From the NCBI GenBank assembly GCA_011037195.1, contig JAAEAF010002315.1, positions 1 to 64,000 of the forward strand: a stretch of 64,000 bases of DNA, in the 5' to 3' direction. Position 1 is the first letter of the stretch. Each line of letters starts with the position of its first letter. This DNA comes from Triatoma infestans (Eukaryota; Arthropoda; Insecta; Hemiptera; Reduviidae). The notes beneath the pieces were generated by a model. The model did not search any database, was not told the origin of the DNA, and saw only the letters and a program-made list of their open reading frames with translations. Below, piece after piece: positions 10,600 through 24,200 of the stretch. A program made the translations under genes and the position numbers.

Positions 10600-11921
10600 C
10601 TGAAACTTTTTCTGAGAAAATTCATTTAAGAGTGGTTTTGAAGGAGGGAGAGTTTATGCTTGCTTTCCTCAAAAAATTCATTTTATAGTTTAGATTCTCC
10701 CATTTTTAAAAATTGAAGACAACTAAACATTTAGTGAGAATTAATTATAACTTAATAATAAGATAGTCGTGTGAGTGTTTCACACCAGTTTTTTATTTTT
10801 TTTTATTTTAGCCTTCCAGTTATGGAGAGTTGTTCGGATATGCTCGGCCAGGTGTCGGCAACCTTTCACTAAGAAGCAAAAATAATTACCAAGGACATAC
10901 TGTATGACTTTGTTTGGACTTTGTATGGAAGAGGGAGTTGCAAACTTAATATTAAGGTACATCTAAATCATATTTTAAATGATTTGGTTAATGCCGTAAT
11001 TTTGTTTACATTTAAGGAATTACCATATAATAACTATTGTAATTTGATCTCTAGGATTGCAAGGTATATTTTGTAATTAATTATCATCATTTTACATTGC
11101 TTTTAATGTAATTAATTAACCGCAATTGCTATAAAATTTATGCTCAGCATGAGGGATTCCCAACTTCCTTTGTAATATCATGAATTCCGGAATTCGATAA
11201 ATGAGTGTCATGCTTCCTTGAAATAATAAAAATCTTGGAATATAATAATAATTTTTGAAACATTTTTATTTCCATTTTTTTTATTATTACATCACTTCAT
11301 TATTAAAAGCACTTCCTTCCTCAATATGACTAATACTATGTGCTGAATTATCGTTCCTACATTTTAATCAAATGTGTTGGCTCAGAATCCTAAGCTAATA
11401 CCGTTTTATTACTAATCTTTTCCACTCGGCTTTCAATTATAAGTTGTCCAAAATTTTCTCAACAAAATTTGGTTGCGCTGTATTCTTTTTATAGGCGTTT
11501 TCTTCCCCCAATGAGATAATTTATTCTTAGCACGTCGTTAGAATACTGAGCTTTTAATATATATAATTAGATCCCGCATAAATAGATCTTTATTGATAAA
11601 GAAATATTTTTAAATGTACGGTACTTTAGAAAAATTGAATTAGAACCTTCTGTGAAATGAATAAAAATAGACTTCTAAGCAAGGGGAAAAAGTTATCGTA
11701 TAATAATTATTATATACTGTAAGGCAGTGTTTCTCAACCCAATATTTATTTTTAATTTAATATTTGATTTCCTTTAAAAAATCAGCAAATTACAGTTAGC
11801 ATTCAATATTTTTATTAACCACAATACATTTATAATACAATAATATATTTTTAAATAAATCTATCCTTGCTTTTCAGTTTTATTTATTTATTTTACAAAA
11901 ATATGAATGTTATATTTTTAA

Positions 11922-11925
<4 letters not shown>
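10600..11925. other. AT-rich intergenic stretch
   Basis: No gene is supported. Fragments of the dispersed repeat lie at 10610-10690, and the short palindrome GTGTGAGTGTTTCACACC at about 10770-10787 recurs at 19238 and 26754. Confidence 0.4.
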
Positions 11926-11952
<27 letters not shown>

Positions 11953-13980
11953 CCTAGGGTTCTGTACCGCGACCATTCTTGATCTATTGTACCCCCCTCT
12001 GGTGCCTAAGATGAGCTAGCTCATCTATAGCACCCTCTCCAGGTTTAACTCCCTGAGGAATCTCAGGATCCTGGAAGGTTCTAGGGTAGGTATTTCCTCC
12101 TCCCCTATCTGGTAACAGCCCAGACTACTAAATCTTCTTTGAATGACGGCATCACAGTCCGTGAGGAGGTGTATCGGAGTTTCCTCCGCCTCTCCACAGA
12201 ATCTGCATGTGCCGTCACCTACTAGGCCAAGCTTTCTCAGGTGCCCCCTGAGTCTGCAATGCCCCGTAAGGAATCCCGTAAGAATACGGATCCTATTCTT
12301 ACTCAGACTGATGAAGGCTTTCGACCTTTCCTGGTTATAATCGCCCAGACAGACCTTGGCCTGCCTCAGTCCCGGGATGGTGTTCCAGAGACGAGCTCTT
12401 TTGACCACCTCCTCCTTCTTGATTTCTTCTAGAAATACTTGGTCACTGACTCCACAAAAGGGCTCTGGCCCAATAAGAGGAGATACAGCGCCTTCCTTTG
12501 CCAGGGCGTCAGCTGCCTCATTGCCTTCCACGCCGACATGTCCCGGCACCCAATGCAGGGTGACTTTATTGCTCCTGCCTAGTTCATTAAGTTCTATAGG
12601 CAATCCCATACCATTTTAGAACTGAGTACGTAAGAGCTCAGTGCTTTAATGGCCGCCTGACTGTCGGATAGGATAACTATCTCCTGATTCCGATATCCCC
12701 GATCGAGGTTCAACTGAGCGCACCTTCCAATAGCGTAGATTTCCGCCTGGAAGATGCTAGGAAACTTGCCCATGGGCTCTGAGTGTTTGATTCTAGGCCC
12801 AAACACCCCTGCCCCGGTTCCTTCGAGGGTCTTAGACCCATCTGTGTACCACTTAATGGCATGCTTGCTAATACTGTCCAGGGCGGATCCATCGCTCCAC
12901 TCTCCTTTCGTACTTAGCTTCGTAGAAAAATTCCTAACGAAGCTATATTTCTTAGTCATGCTATCTCTAGGAAAGTCCCAGGGGAGGGAGCCTGCAGAAG
13001 GAGGCATTCGCCTCCCACCCCCCAGGCCACATCTCCCCATGCCCTCCCTAGAGATTCTGAGGAGGGCTCCCTTCGCCACTCGCTCCACCACTAGGTGGAG
13101 CGGTGTGAGATTGAGAATAACCTCAATCCCGGCTGTGGGGCACGTCCTCATAGCTCCCGTCGTGCATAGGCACGCAAGGCGCTGTACTTTGTCAAGAGTC
13201 TTCTTGACCTTCTCGAGCTTTGCTCTACTGTACCACGCTACTGCACCATAGGTGATAATAGGTCTCACCATCATAGTGTACATCCAAATAAGAATTCGAG
13301 GAGGGCATCCCCAGGACTTGCCCGCCACCCTCCTGCACACCATGAGAGCGCGAGTAGCTTTACTGGCCGTTATTTCAACATGCCTATTCCACAGAAGCTT
13401 ACTATCCAGAGTTACCCCGAGATATTTAACCTCCTTCTTCCACTCTAGATCAACTCCAGCTAACTGGATACTTTTCAGATGTGGAAGAGCCCTGCGCCTT
13501 GTAAAAGGAACTACCGTGGTTTTCGCTGGGTTAATACCCAGCCCCACAGAAAGGCACCATCTATTAGTGATGTCTAGACCCCTCTGTAGTATTTCACAGA
13601 GGGTATCCTCGAACTTACCCCTAGCAATTATGACGATATCATCGGCATACCCCTGACAGGAGATGTCGAGATCCGCCAGTTTGCAGAGGAGTTCGTCTAC
13701 TACCAAACTCCATATTAGGGGTGACAAAACCCCCCCTTGAGGACAACCCCTGGTCGTACTGACTCTAATGGTTTCTTGGCCCACCATCGTCTCCACTGTT
13801 CGTGTGGACAACATCTCATTCACCCACCTCACCATGGTGCCGTCAACCCCCCTTCTAATTAGGGCCCTACTGACGGCCTCATGGGAGGTGTTGTCAAAGG
13901 CTTTAAAGAGTTTAGGTGGACCAACAGTTGAAAAGAACTGTTCTAATTGGTATGCTGACAATTTACTCATCGAAATGTAG
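11926..13980 (-). mobile_element. LINE remnant with reverse transcriptase and RNase H
   Basis: A non-LTR retrotransposon with a poly(A) tail (27 T at 11926-11952 on the plus strand). The reading runs from 13970 to 12594 and continues in another frame from 12609 to 12025. Visible in order: RT motif A tail KAFDNTSHEAV, RT motif C GYADDIVII, thumb KYLGVTLDSKLLW, RNase H residues in WYTDGS, FQAEIYAI, LSDSQAA and HWVPGHVGVEGNEAADALA, then the zinc finger CRFCGEAEETPIHLLTDC. This architecture fits I-group LINEs. One single-base frameshift at about 12600 splits the RNase H domain. The endonuclease and RT fingers are missing. Confidence 0.9.
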
Positions 13981-14230
13981 AGAATCTGTTCAGATTTGAC
14001 TTGTTCTCCTCTTTAACTACATTTTAGCCCGCAAGAGGTATCTGTTACACGCAGTTACTTGGAGAGTAGCAACCCCACGGGTTACCACAGCTCAGTACTC
14101 CTTGCACTTCGTCAGAACAGTATAGAATAAATTTAAACTGTATACACTCTATCCTTTACAGACAAGGACAAACAAACACAGTATACAAACTAGCGTCTTA
14201 ATCCCCAGCTGATTGACATAAGCCAAGAGA
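13981..14230. other. Flank of the LINE, possibly its 5' leader
   Basis: GC content is closer to the LINE than to the AT-rich surroundings. It lies directly upstream of the fused LINE reading frame, so it may be 5' UTR brought next to the RT by an internal deletion. No coding content of its own. Confidence 0.35.
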
Positions 14231-14237
14231 GAAGGAA

Positions 14238-14415
14238 AGGATTATTAGCTCAATGGTAGCGCGCTGGACTAGCAACGTGAAGGTTCCCGGTTCGAATCCA
14301 GCATGTTGCCGTTAGATTTTCTCTTCCTAGGAGCCTCTACAACTCACTCACTGACTGGTGATGGGCATTGTTGTCTGTAGCTAGAGAACACTTCTCGGAG
14401 GCCGGCAATGCAATA
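14238..14415 (+). mobile_element. tRNA-derived SINE, 3'-truncated
   Basis: Begins with a head matching GGGATTAGCTCAGTGGTAGC (here ATTATTAGCTCAATGGTAGC), B box GGTTCGAATCC, then TTTTCTCTTCCTAGGAGCC. It stops after GAGGCCGGCAATGCA, before the tail. Plus orientation. Confidence 0.85.
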
Positions 14416-14429
14416 ATCCCCTATAACCA

Positions 14430-16300
14430 TATGATCTACCTACATTTTATTCAACTGTGTGGCATGGCATGTAGTATAAATGCATTTTATTATTTTCTAC
14501 TATAATAATATTTTATTCAGTAAAAATTATTAGTTTTTAATTTATTGCAATCTTACTGAAAGGAAGAAAAAAATCTGAATTGGGGCGTCAAGTTGGCAGC
14601 AATTTTAAGCCGCAAGCTAACAGCATCAAGTGTTGTATTAATACCGCATTTCTCATTCTCTCCGATATTTCATTTCTCAATTGTTAATAATATTTTTGCA
14701 CAAAAAATATAGCACAAACTAATATTGCTAATCTCATTACAGATATTTGGGGGTAACAAATGACGAGCCATTACCACTGCAAGTAATCGCAATACCTACC
14801 ACTACAACAGGATCTCAGTTGACAATATCCTTTTTCTGATTTCGGCGGTATGATTGTTGCTGTCGGATTATGTAATGAAAAGTATTTTATGTAATATTAC
14901 TAATTCTATTAGAAATATAATATTCTTAAATACAGTTTTATAATACTTGAATTTGCACTATATTACCGAGTGTTATATATGTATAAACTACTAATTTAAT
15001 GTTTTTTGAACCTCAAACTGTGTGGTTCTTCAATTGTAACAGAATAATAGGAGATTTTTGCATAGAGTCACAAATGTGAATTTCGCTTTTATGAAAAGAA
15101 AGCCTGCAAAATTCCAACAATCTGAGAAGTGTAGAGATAAGTAGAGGAAGTGGCCGCTACTAAATGTAATACCACTATTTTTGACCGTTAGGTCAAATTG
15201 AAGATCTTACGGGATTACCACCATAATGCCTTGCGCCAAAAATGTGAGTCTATGCGGATGTGACCTACTAACATTGTTTTTTTTTTTAATAATTACTTCG
15301 AATATTGTTTAAATTTCTAAGAATAATTTTCAAATGTCCTTAAGTTATATGACCCACTTTTTGTCTGGGATTGAAATTGATAATTGAAATTACCACGTGT
15401 TCATTTTTCGTGGATTCTTTCTTTTGTGTATTTTTATCTGGTACTTTACAAATTCACTTGAGTTTCCGGGTTAAGACCGGCGTCAGGGGTTGGCTAAAAA
15501 CCGACGTTTCGTCTATATTGCCGTAAAGTTGATTACATCTTGAAAACTAGTGAAGAATGACTAATGGAAAATGGCCGCGAAACGCTAAAAGATCATATTA
15601 TTTTTTTTTTATTTGTAATAAGAAAATTTTTATTATTTGTAATAAACACGAGATAAAAGAAAAGTTTTTATACATCAGAAATTTTTGATGCCAGTTAAAA
15701 ATCCGTCCAGTCGAATTTGTATTAACGCATATCATAAAAACACAAAATAGCTCACTATATAAAATAGTATTTTATATGCTTATATTAAAATGCTGTGCTT
15801 TTTAATCTTAGTGAACAAGATAATCGCCCAATTTTTTTTCAATTTTAAACAATTTCAAATTTTCCGCTACTTTTTCTACATCAAATATGGCCATTTTAAT
15901 TATCATCTACAAAGTACAGTACAAACGACCATTTCGTCACCGGAATTTTCAATTTATCTTCTTGGTAATGCTATTTTGCCGTTACCAAAAAGTATATAAT
16001 ATAGAATAAAACGTATAAAAGTGCAATATAAATAACTTATTTCTTTATTTATATTCCATAGTAGTATAGACATGAATATGCAACTCACCGGGTAAATTGG
16101 TTTTCATTGTAAACAATGTCGGTGTAAAACGCTCGTATCACTTTTTTTTTTTCTACAATTATCACATTCTTTTTGTTTTCCTTTTATTTGGAATTCAGAA
16201 TCTACATAAATAAATATAATGAGTGAATATGATGATGTGTGATGATGATGAATGACGTGATTGGCTGAGGAGAGAAGCTACCCAGTGGTTAACACTCTCA
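14430..16300. other. AT-rich intergenic stretch
   Basis: No gene is supported. CCGACGTTTCGTC near 15500 and CGCGAAACGCT near 15576 resemble the hairpin-GAAAC tails seen in foldback repeats. Confidence 0.4.
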
Positions 16301-17090
16301 CAGGAATTACTTCCTATTGTTGGAGGTGGTCACAGGGCCAACAGCGGCTTAGTCGACGGGGTGGATTATCTGGTAGAGTTGTGGAGGCAAGATTTTGAAC
16401 AAGAGGATTAGAGTTGAGAGTAAGAGAGTCATAAAATTTTTTTATATTTTTTAGTTTTGACGGCTTCAGATACATATGAGATTTTGAGATCGTTGTGGAG
16501 GGTAGAGTTAGAGACATAGAATGGAGCATCTGTTATCTGACGGAGAATTTTTGACTGAAAAGACTGAATTTATTGGGAATTTGAGCGCTTGGTTTGAACA
16601 TCACAGTTCAAGTCCGTAAGTCCACATCGGTTTGACTATACAGTTGTATATTAGTCGTTTGTGCTCAAGAGGTAGTTTCGATCGTTTTCCTATTAGTCTG
16701 AGTAGGTAGCTTATTCCGTTTGTTAAGTTCCAGTCTTTTTAGTTTCGGTATCGGATTCCCCATGTTAGTCTTTTGTCGATGTACATCCCAAGGTAGCGAA
16801 CTAAGTTTGCAAGAGAGAGTGGTATTGCGTTGAAAGTTACTGAAGGACAGGAGGCACGAAACAAAGTAAAGTTGATTTGTTGTCATTTTTGTGGATTGAG
16901 TTTAATCCGCCATTTTTTGGCCCAAGATTCTATTGTATTTAAATGATTCTGTAAGAGAGTTGAGGCAGTTATGGGATCAGAGCTGGATGCAAGGATGGCG
17001 GTGTCATCAGCGTAAGTGCAAAGAAGAGTGTTTGTACAGGTTGGTAGATCTGAAGTGAATACAGTATACAGAAGCGGACAAATCACAATC
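16300..17090 (-). pseudogene. Jockey-type LINE reverse transcriptase fragment
   Basis: On the minus strand the reading CPLLYTVFTSDLPTCTNTLL then CTYADDTAILA gives RT motif C. It is followed in other frames by LVRYLGMYIDKRLTWGI and the ending MWTYGLELWCSNQALKF. The order and the YADD box with KYLG-like thumb are those of Jockey-clade LINEs. The element starts abruptly just before the palm and has frameshifts. Its 3' part recurs at 17188 and 24811. Confidence 0.8.
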
Positions 17091-17179
17091 TTAATTTCAT
17101 TTTTTATAATGCATAGTTACCATTAAAAATAAGGCGGTGAAAAGTTATACATTATACATGCTGCTTGAAAAAGAGCATT

Positions 17180-19640
17180 GGAGTATGTGACTGAAACTTG
17201 AAAAAGAGGATTGGAGTTGAGGGCAAGAGAGTCATAGAATTTTTTATGTTTAGTTTTGACGGCTTCAGATACATATGGGATTTTGAGATCGTTGTGGAGT
17301 TAGAGACATAGAATGAAGCTATCTGTTAGAGAATTTTTGACTGAAAAGACTGAATTTTCTGGGAATTTGAGCGCTTGATTGAACCCCACAGTTCAAGTCC
17401 GTAAGTCTACGGAACCCCATGGGTAGATAAGTGTGAGGCTACCTAGCGCCCGCTCTAGCGGTTACGTCGCCCCGGACAAAAAGACAAATTGCCGCCCCTT
17501 ATAAAATATATACACTATCGATCAGAAGTTTAGGATCAGTTAAAAAATTGGGCCTTGAACTACTTCACTAAAGTCGATTGTGTCCAATTGAAATTCTTAA
17601 ATCTGCCACGTCCCCCATAGTTTCCTTCGCTGGAACATGAATGATGGCAAGTGAAAACCAATATTTTTAATAAATTTCTAAGATTCTGGCTGAAGATTTT
17701 TATCGATGTAAAGCAGTTCACCTCTGAAGATATGCTATAGAAGACTTGTGAAGCTTTTGGATGGTTCTGACATTCCTTTTAACTGGGTGGCTCTGGTGAG
17801 AGAAATGCTTTATTCTATAGGAGCGCAGGACACCTAGGCGGCGCAGCAAACGGTCGTGGTCTCTAATAACTTAAAAAAAAATTCTCTAAACTTTGTAGAG
17901 AACAACTTTTCATATAACATCCACTATAGATTGATATGTCCCTTGGCTATTGGTAGTGCATATGTAAATATTAGGAGCAATATCATTAAAACCAGATTGA
18001 TAACTCAAATTAGAGTAGCGTGATCGTCACCCCAGGATTTTTTTATAATGAAATAGCCCATTTATGTGATCCTAAAAGAGTTGCTTTACTTGTGCGGAGG
18101 GCAAAATGTTAATATTATGCACTTTATTTTGGAATGCCCTTATTATAAATGTTTGAGAAGGAGGTTGTTAAATAGGTATTTTACCTTCACACAGTTCTTA
18201 TGTTTTTGCTAACTTACTAGATATAGAAAATAAAGAAAAGTTAAACCGCTTATTTTATTTTAACTCTGAGGCTTTGGAGGAAGGATATACATAGGTTTGT
18301 AAAGGTATTATTTGATACCTACGATGAGATCCCTCAAACTCCTTCCCTAAAATAATTTGTATAAATGAATAAAGTCTTTTTAAATCATTGTTACTATCTA
18401 CTTATTAATCAAATATTTAATATTATTTTATTATTTTGAAGATTAAGCTGTAATCTTTGTAATATTTCTACTTGTAATGTTTGTATTTTTTGTCCAGCTT
18501 TGAGCAGAGGTCAATCTCTTGCTATAGAAATTCATAGTTTCTTTAGGGAATAAATAAATAAATATTGAATGAAATTTCTCCAGAAATGTTTCAAGTAATT
18601 GGACCAGCCATTTCAAGAGATTTTTAAGCTGCTTTCAAAAATATATCAAATACAATATTCAATCAAATACCAAATAAAATTAGCCCGTAAATTTTATTGA
18701 CAAGATTTAGATAAAAATTCTTGAACTGTATGTTGGTAGTTACATATAAATGCTTATAAAAATAATGATTATATAGGATGGATTACTATTTGAAACTATC
18801 CTTCAATAGTCTTAAATTTCTCATTTTAACATTGTATCTAAGTTATTACATAGGATAATATTAATATTCGCAGCTCTCTATAGCTTCCAGCTGTAAAACA
18901 AATGTAAAAAATCTGAACCCTCACCTGAAAAAGAAAGCAGGGAAAATATCATATCAAGCATTATTCCAGAAAAATAGCTTGCGCAAGAAATATAATGTAG
19001 AAAAAGATAAATCAATATTTGAATTTTATTAATAAATATTAATATAATTAATATATTCATTTATTTCTAGTTTAAAAATTAAGTGTACGTTTTTTTTCAA
19101 TTATAATGTACATCTAAGTAATTTTTTCAGTTTTTGTGATTTTCTCTATAAAAACACCGACGAATTTTATTAAATTTGGTATACTTACTACAAAGTTTGT
19201 CGATTACAATTTTGAAAACTGGAGTAAGAGAAACTTGTGTGAGTGTTTCACACCAGATTTTTTTTTGTTTTCTAATTTATTAATTAACTAATTAAAATTG
19301 GTATATTTGTAGTTATAAACATAGCCACCAGATAACAACACCTACTGAGAAATCAATTTTATTTATGGTTATACAGTTTGTCACTAGGTGTCACTACTTC
19401 CTAGTTTGTTTTTGGGAGTCCATTAACCTAACCACTTCCCGTCCCTTCCTAAAGACGCATTTTAAACTATTGAAAAATTTTTACATCAGAGGATGGCGCT
19501 GTGATCGGGTGGCAAATTTTGGAACTACAGTTCTGTATATCTAGAAGCTTATGCTTTCTAGCGGCAATTATTTGAACTACTAGAAATTCTAAATTAAGTA
19601 AGTGCTGTTACCTGGCGGCTAATTCTGAAACGTTAATTTT
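17180..19640 (+). repeat. Segmental duplication, copy 1 (about 2.4 kb)
   Basis: Nearly identical (by eye well above 95% over long stretches) to 24804-27147. It contains, in order: a minus-strand Jockey 3' piece, GTCGCCCCGGACAAAAAGAC, a Tc1-like terminal sequence (GATCAGAAGTTTAGGATCAG), a LINE C-terminal relic at about 17740-18560 and the GTGTGAGTGTTTCACACC palindrome. Copy 1 keeps about 110 bases near 19030-19130 that copy 2 lacks. Confidence 0.9.
17740..18560 (+). pseudogene. LINE C-terminal relic inside duplication copy 1
   Basis: The readings LLDGSDIPFNWVALVREMLY, NIHYRLICPLAIGSAYVN, and CGGQNVNIMHFILECPYYKC then LRRRLL form the zinc-finger tail of a LINE ORF2. The 3' UTR ends AATAAAGTCTTTTTAAATC. 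Frameshifts and stops are present. The same relic lies at about 25365-26200. Confidence 0.6.
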
Positions 19641-20233
19641 ATTCGTTTTTAACTATTTTTCTTTTTTTATTGCAACTAAAATGTAAAATTTGTATTTTTT
19701 TGTTTGCTTTATAAGAATAGTTCTAATTTTTTAGTATAAACTTCATCTACAACAATTACATTCTGAAAAAAGTTTGCTTCTGTGTTTGGTAGATTTCAGA
19801 TCGTCTCTGTATTTTTCATTTTTTTTGAGTGGTTCTTATTAATTTAAAATTCTGATTTTTGGCTGGATGTGAGTTTATTGTGTTACGAACAGTTTGTGAA
19901 ATTTTCATCTTGATCTGTGGAACAGTTCGTGGTTATTAATAAAAATTTGAATTTATTATATTTTGTTAAAACAGTAGTGAGTTAATTATTCAAGAGTGGT
20001 GGTGGAAGCTGTATTTGATTTCCGTTCTCTAGCTACATGCTAGTAACAGTAAATATTCCAACTTACTTGGTTACTGTTTATTAATACAATAAAGGACAAG
20101 TTACAGCTGTTTACTTCTCATTTGCCATAATTTTGTTCATTACGTCTTATTTTCATTCATTTTATTTTATTCTAAGCAGTAGCTCTGAGCTGGAAATTTT
20201 ATATACAGTTTATTACTCTCTCTGATTTAATTT

Positions 20234-21222
20234 ATGTCTGGTTCGCCATCTTCAAACTTGAAAAGGTTTAGAGGTTCTCCTGGTGATAACCGACCTGGTT
20301 TGAAAAAGATTTCTTTAAAAGAAACCACAACAATGGCCACATTTTCATCGCCTGTATTTCTCTCCATTCTAAAAGATACTATTAAGGAGGTAGTGGATGG
20401 TTTATTAGAGGGTAGACTAGCGCTTCTGAGTTGAAAAACTGATATTGATTCGTTGGCAAATGAAATAGGTTTACTCACGGAGGAGAAATTCAATTGAAGT
20501 CAGATTTATCTTCTTTACAAATATTGAATACGAAAATTGAAGCAGTTTAGAGGAATTAGAAATTTCAGAGAGACGAAATAATTTAATATTCAAAGGTATT
20601 AAGAGAACTTCCTCTGATAACTTGTCTGAGACGATTGTAAAATTTAGCAAGGATTTACTAAAGGCTATTAAAGTCTTCTGATGTTATATGTGTGTCCTCT
20701 TTGGGCCAAAGGGAAAAACTTGATTGTCCTTTACTGGTATTGTTTTCCCGCTCACAAGATAGAATTAATATTCTTAAGTCTTCAAGAATCCTAAGAGGAA
20801 CAGGTTTTGTGGTTCACCTAGACCTTCCTATGGCAGCCAGAAAAAAACGAACCAAATTATCTCTTCTGAGAAGAGAAATTATGAGAGTGAATAGCAATAT
20901 TAATGTAAGACTACGCACGAATTTCTTACTGATGAAAGGACGTAAATTTACATGGTCATTCCAGGAGGGATTACGCCTTGCAGATGTGGATGGTGTTGCA
21001 ACTCTTAACTCTTTGGTAGGTAGGAACTTCTCGCAGTTTATTAATGCCCTCCGCACAGACACTTTACAACAGAACTCTTTTCGGATACTGAAGCCTCCGC
21101 CAGTCTTCTCAACCCACCGTCACAGGGTAGATCATCCTGAAGTACTCCTGCCGTCTGTGAGAACATTTCTAACAGTTTATCGTTTAATACAACCTTTATT
21201 TCAATTATTTGTTACAATATAG
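20234..21222 (+). pseudogene. LINE ORF1 (RNA-binding protein), broken
   Basis: Begins MSGSPSSNLKRFRGSPGDNR. A later block reads ISERRNNLIFKGIKR, and in another frame LDCPLLVLFSRSQDRINILK then SSRILRGTGFVVHLDLP, the order seen in the RRM-like core of LINE ORF1 proteins. It has an early stop near 20432 and at least one frame change before 20692. In intact elements ORF1 coats the transcript and aids integration. Confidence 0.6.
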
Positions 21223-24200
21223 CTGGCCTGAAATCCAAAGTTGATGATAGTTCTTTTCTTAATTTCTTAAAAAAATATGATGTATTCATCCTTTTAGAAA
21301 CTTTTGTAATGGAGAAATCGTTTGATTTTTTTTTAATAAGTATTTTTCAGATTACAATCTGTCTTTGATATCAGCGAAGAAAGTTTTCAGGCATGGTAGG
21401 GGAGTGGAGATACGCTTTATGCCTTTTAACGTTCATATCATAATATTTATTTTACGTCTGTCTCAAATTATTCGCTAATCTGCATTAAACGGGATGGTGT
21501 TTTGTATATGTAATTCCCATTTATTTAAACTGTAACAGCTGGGAACAGGATTTCTCTTGCCTTCAGGAACTACTGCAAGTGATTCCTTCCACAAATTTGA
21601 TACTCTTCGGAGATGCTAATGTCAGGATCGGCTGTTTGCAGTCTCTTCCTGATGATTTATCTTTAAATAATATTAAATGTTCTCATGTAAGGAAGTCTAG
21701 AGATGTAGTGGTGAACAGCAGTGGTACTAAATTTCTTGAACTCACTGACGATCATGGTCTGGTGATTGTGAATGGCCGTTTTCCTGATGATATAGAAGGA
21801 GACTTTACATTTGTGGTGCGTTGGGATGTTCAGTTATTGATTTATGCTGCATTTCATTGGATTGTCTCCCTCTTATTAATAACTTTGCTATTCTGTCTGA
21901 AATATTTTTTGATCACCTGCCTCGTTCTCTTTCAATTTCCTCTGGGTGTGTTGATGGCAGCCTTGTTTTACCTTTACTTCCACAGCTAATTTGGAGAGAT
22001 AATGATAGAGATATTTATAAAGAAAAGCTCGAGAGAGAACTTAGCAGCATAGTGCATTTTCCTGGAGATCCTGAAATGTATGCAAATTCCATAAGGAATT
22101 GTGTCAAAAGATCTTGTCCGCGTTTCTCTTCTTCTTCTTTCTTAAAATATCGCCGTAAAAACCCGTGGTTCAATTATCACTGTTTCAGGGCGAGTCAAAA
22201 ATCTTTCAAACTTCTGAACCTATTTAGAAGAACTAATTCTCTAATAGCGAAGAATGATTATCATGAGGCAAAAAAAGTTTATATAATGCTCTGTAGATAC
22301 GCTAAGAGTGAGTACTTCTCTTCTTTCTATGCTCAATTTAAGGCAACCACTGACTCCAAAGAATTTTGGAAACTATTTAATCGCCTTCGCCAAAAGAACT
22401 TCGTTTGTGGGAACATATCTATGGAGAAGTGGGTTTCACATTTCAAAAATTTATTAAACCCTCCTACGGTCTCTCCTACCTTATTTGCTGCCCCTTTTAT
22501 TACTTCTTCTATTCTCGATTCGCCCTTTACACTAGATGAACTTACACCTATTCTTACTGACCTCAAATGTAACAAGGCTCCTGGGCCAGATTGCATAGTT
22601 TATGAATTCTACAAATTCTCTCCTTCTTGCTTTGTAGATAGAATGCTGGCTTTTTTCAATTATATTTTTGACTTAGGCGTATTGCCTCTCTCATTTGGCC
22701 ATTCCATTATATTTCCTCTTTTTAAAAATGGTGACATTAATGATATAAATCCAAAGTCAAAAGGAAGGCATTTCTTGTCTAAATACTTTAGCCAAAATTT
22801 TTACAGCCCTTATTCTTTCCAGACTTGAAAAAATCGTCAAAACTAATAACCTGCTACGTGAATTCCAAGCTGGATTTAGACGCGGCTACTCCGCAATTGA
22901 TAATATTTTTATTCTCACTAATTTAATCAAACTTAAACTACTAACTAAAGGCAAAAAACTATATTGTTTTTTTATTGATTTCAAGTCCGCCTTCGACACA
23001 GTAAATCATTCCTCTTTATTTTTAAAATTATTTAATCTAGGGGTTTCGACAAAGTTTATCGATGTAATAAAGCGTTGTATGCTTGTGCAGTTTCGTCAGT
23101 TCGTAGTGCCGCTGGGATATTTGAGCCTTTCTGTGCGTTAGGCAGGGCTGTTTTCGTGGATGATTTACAGTTGCTCTTGGAGGGGGGGAGTGATCGTCGA
23201 TGGGGGTCAGGATTAGCATATTACTATATGCTGATGATATTTTTTAATAGCCGACAACCCGATTTCCCTCCAGAGAAACATTAAAATTCTCGAGTCCTAC
23301 TGTGATCAATGGAATCTCACTGTGAACCTCAGGAAGTCTAAAATAATGGTTTTTCGAAACGGTGGTAGATTATCTTCTTCGGAGAAATGGTTCTATGGAG
23401 GACAACGGATAGAAATCGTTAATAGATACAAATATCTCGGCGTTGTCCTGACTCCCCGATTGTCCTTCCTTCCTCATCTTGAGAGTAAGATTTCCACAGC
23501 TAAGTTGGGCGTAAACACGATTTGGTCTAGTTTTATCCTCAATAAAAATGTCCCTTTGAAGGCAAAACTCCAAGTTTTTAACAGTGTCTCGCAGGCTGTC
23601 GTGTGTTTCGGATGTCAGATCTGAGGCTTTCAAGCTTTTGAAGAAAAATTCCAACGCTTTTTTCTTAAAAAGTTGTTTGCTTTGCCTTTTTGTACCCCCA
23701 ATTATATGTTGATCATTGAGACTGCTTTGGGTTCTATTCATTCCTTCACTCTGAGGCTGCATATTAAATACTGTCTTAAGGTCCTGTCGATGGATGATTT
23801 TCGCCTTCCTAAGATCACCGCTCTTCAGATAATAAAGAAAAACATATTCTGGTTTAAACACTGGCTCACCGTATCTCGTCTTCACAGTTCAAATTTCTCC
23901 GGCTCCCTAGAAAGTCTTCCTAATTGGAGTGTCGCTCTGTCTGATTTTTTATCTGAAATTGAGGCTACTCGCCTTAGGGAGGCTGTGAATCGTGCAATAA
24001 TTTCTGATCGTTTTCTTCTCTACAGAGTGTTGATTTCTGACCATAGAGATTTGACTACTATGTCTTTTTTTGATAACTTAGAATTTCGTGATCTTCGTTG
24101 GTTTTTCAAACTCAGGGGAGAGTTATTTTTCCTAAATTATAGACCATGGTTACAAAGAGACCCAGATGTTGAGAAGTGCTCTCTCTCTTTGTAATTCTAA

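Noticed and set aside
12754..13656. Plus-strand open frames of 165 and 134 residues
   Set aside because: Antisense shadows of the minus-strand RT-RNase H reading, which has all catalytic motifs.
20227..20493. Minus-strand 88-residue open frame over LINE ORF1
   Set aside because: The plus strand has the ORF1 start and fits the element's orientation.
23370..23885. 171-residue open frame on the minus strand
   Set aside because: Shadow of LINE ORF2, whose plus-strand reading has the RT thumb and C-terminal motifs.
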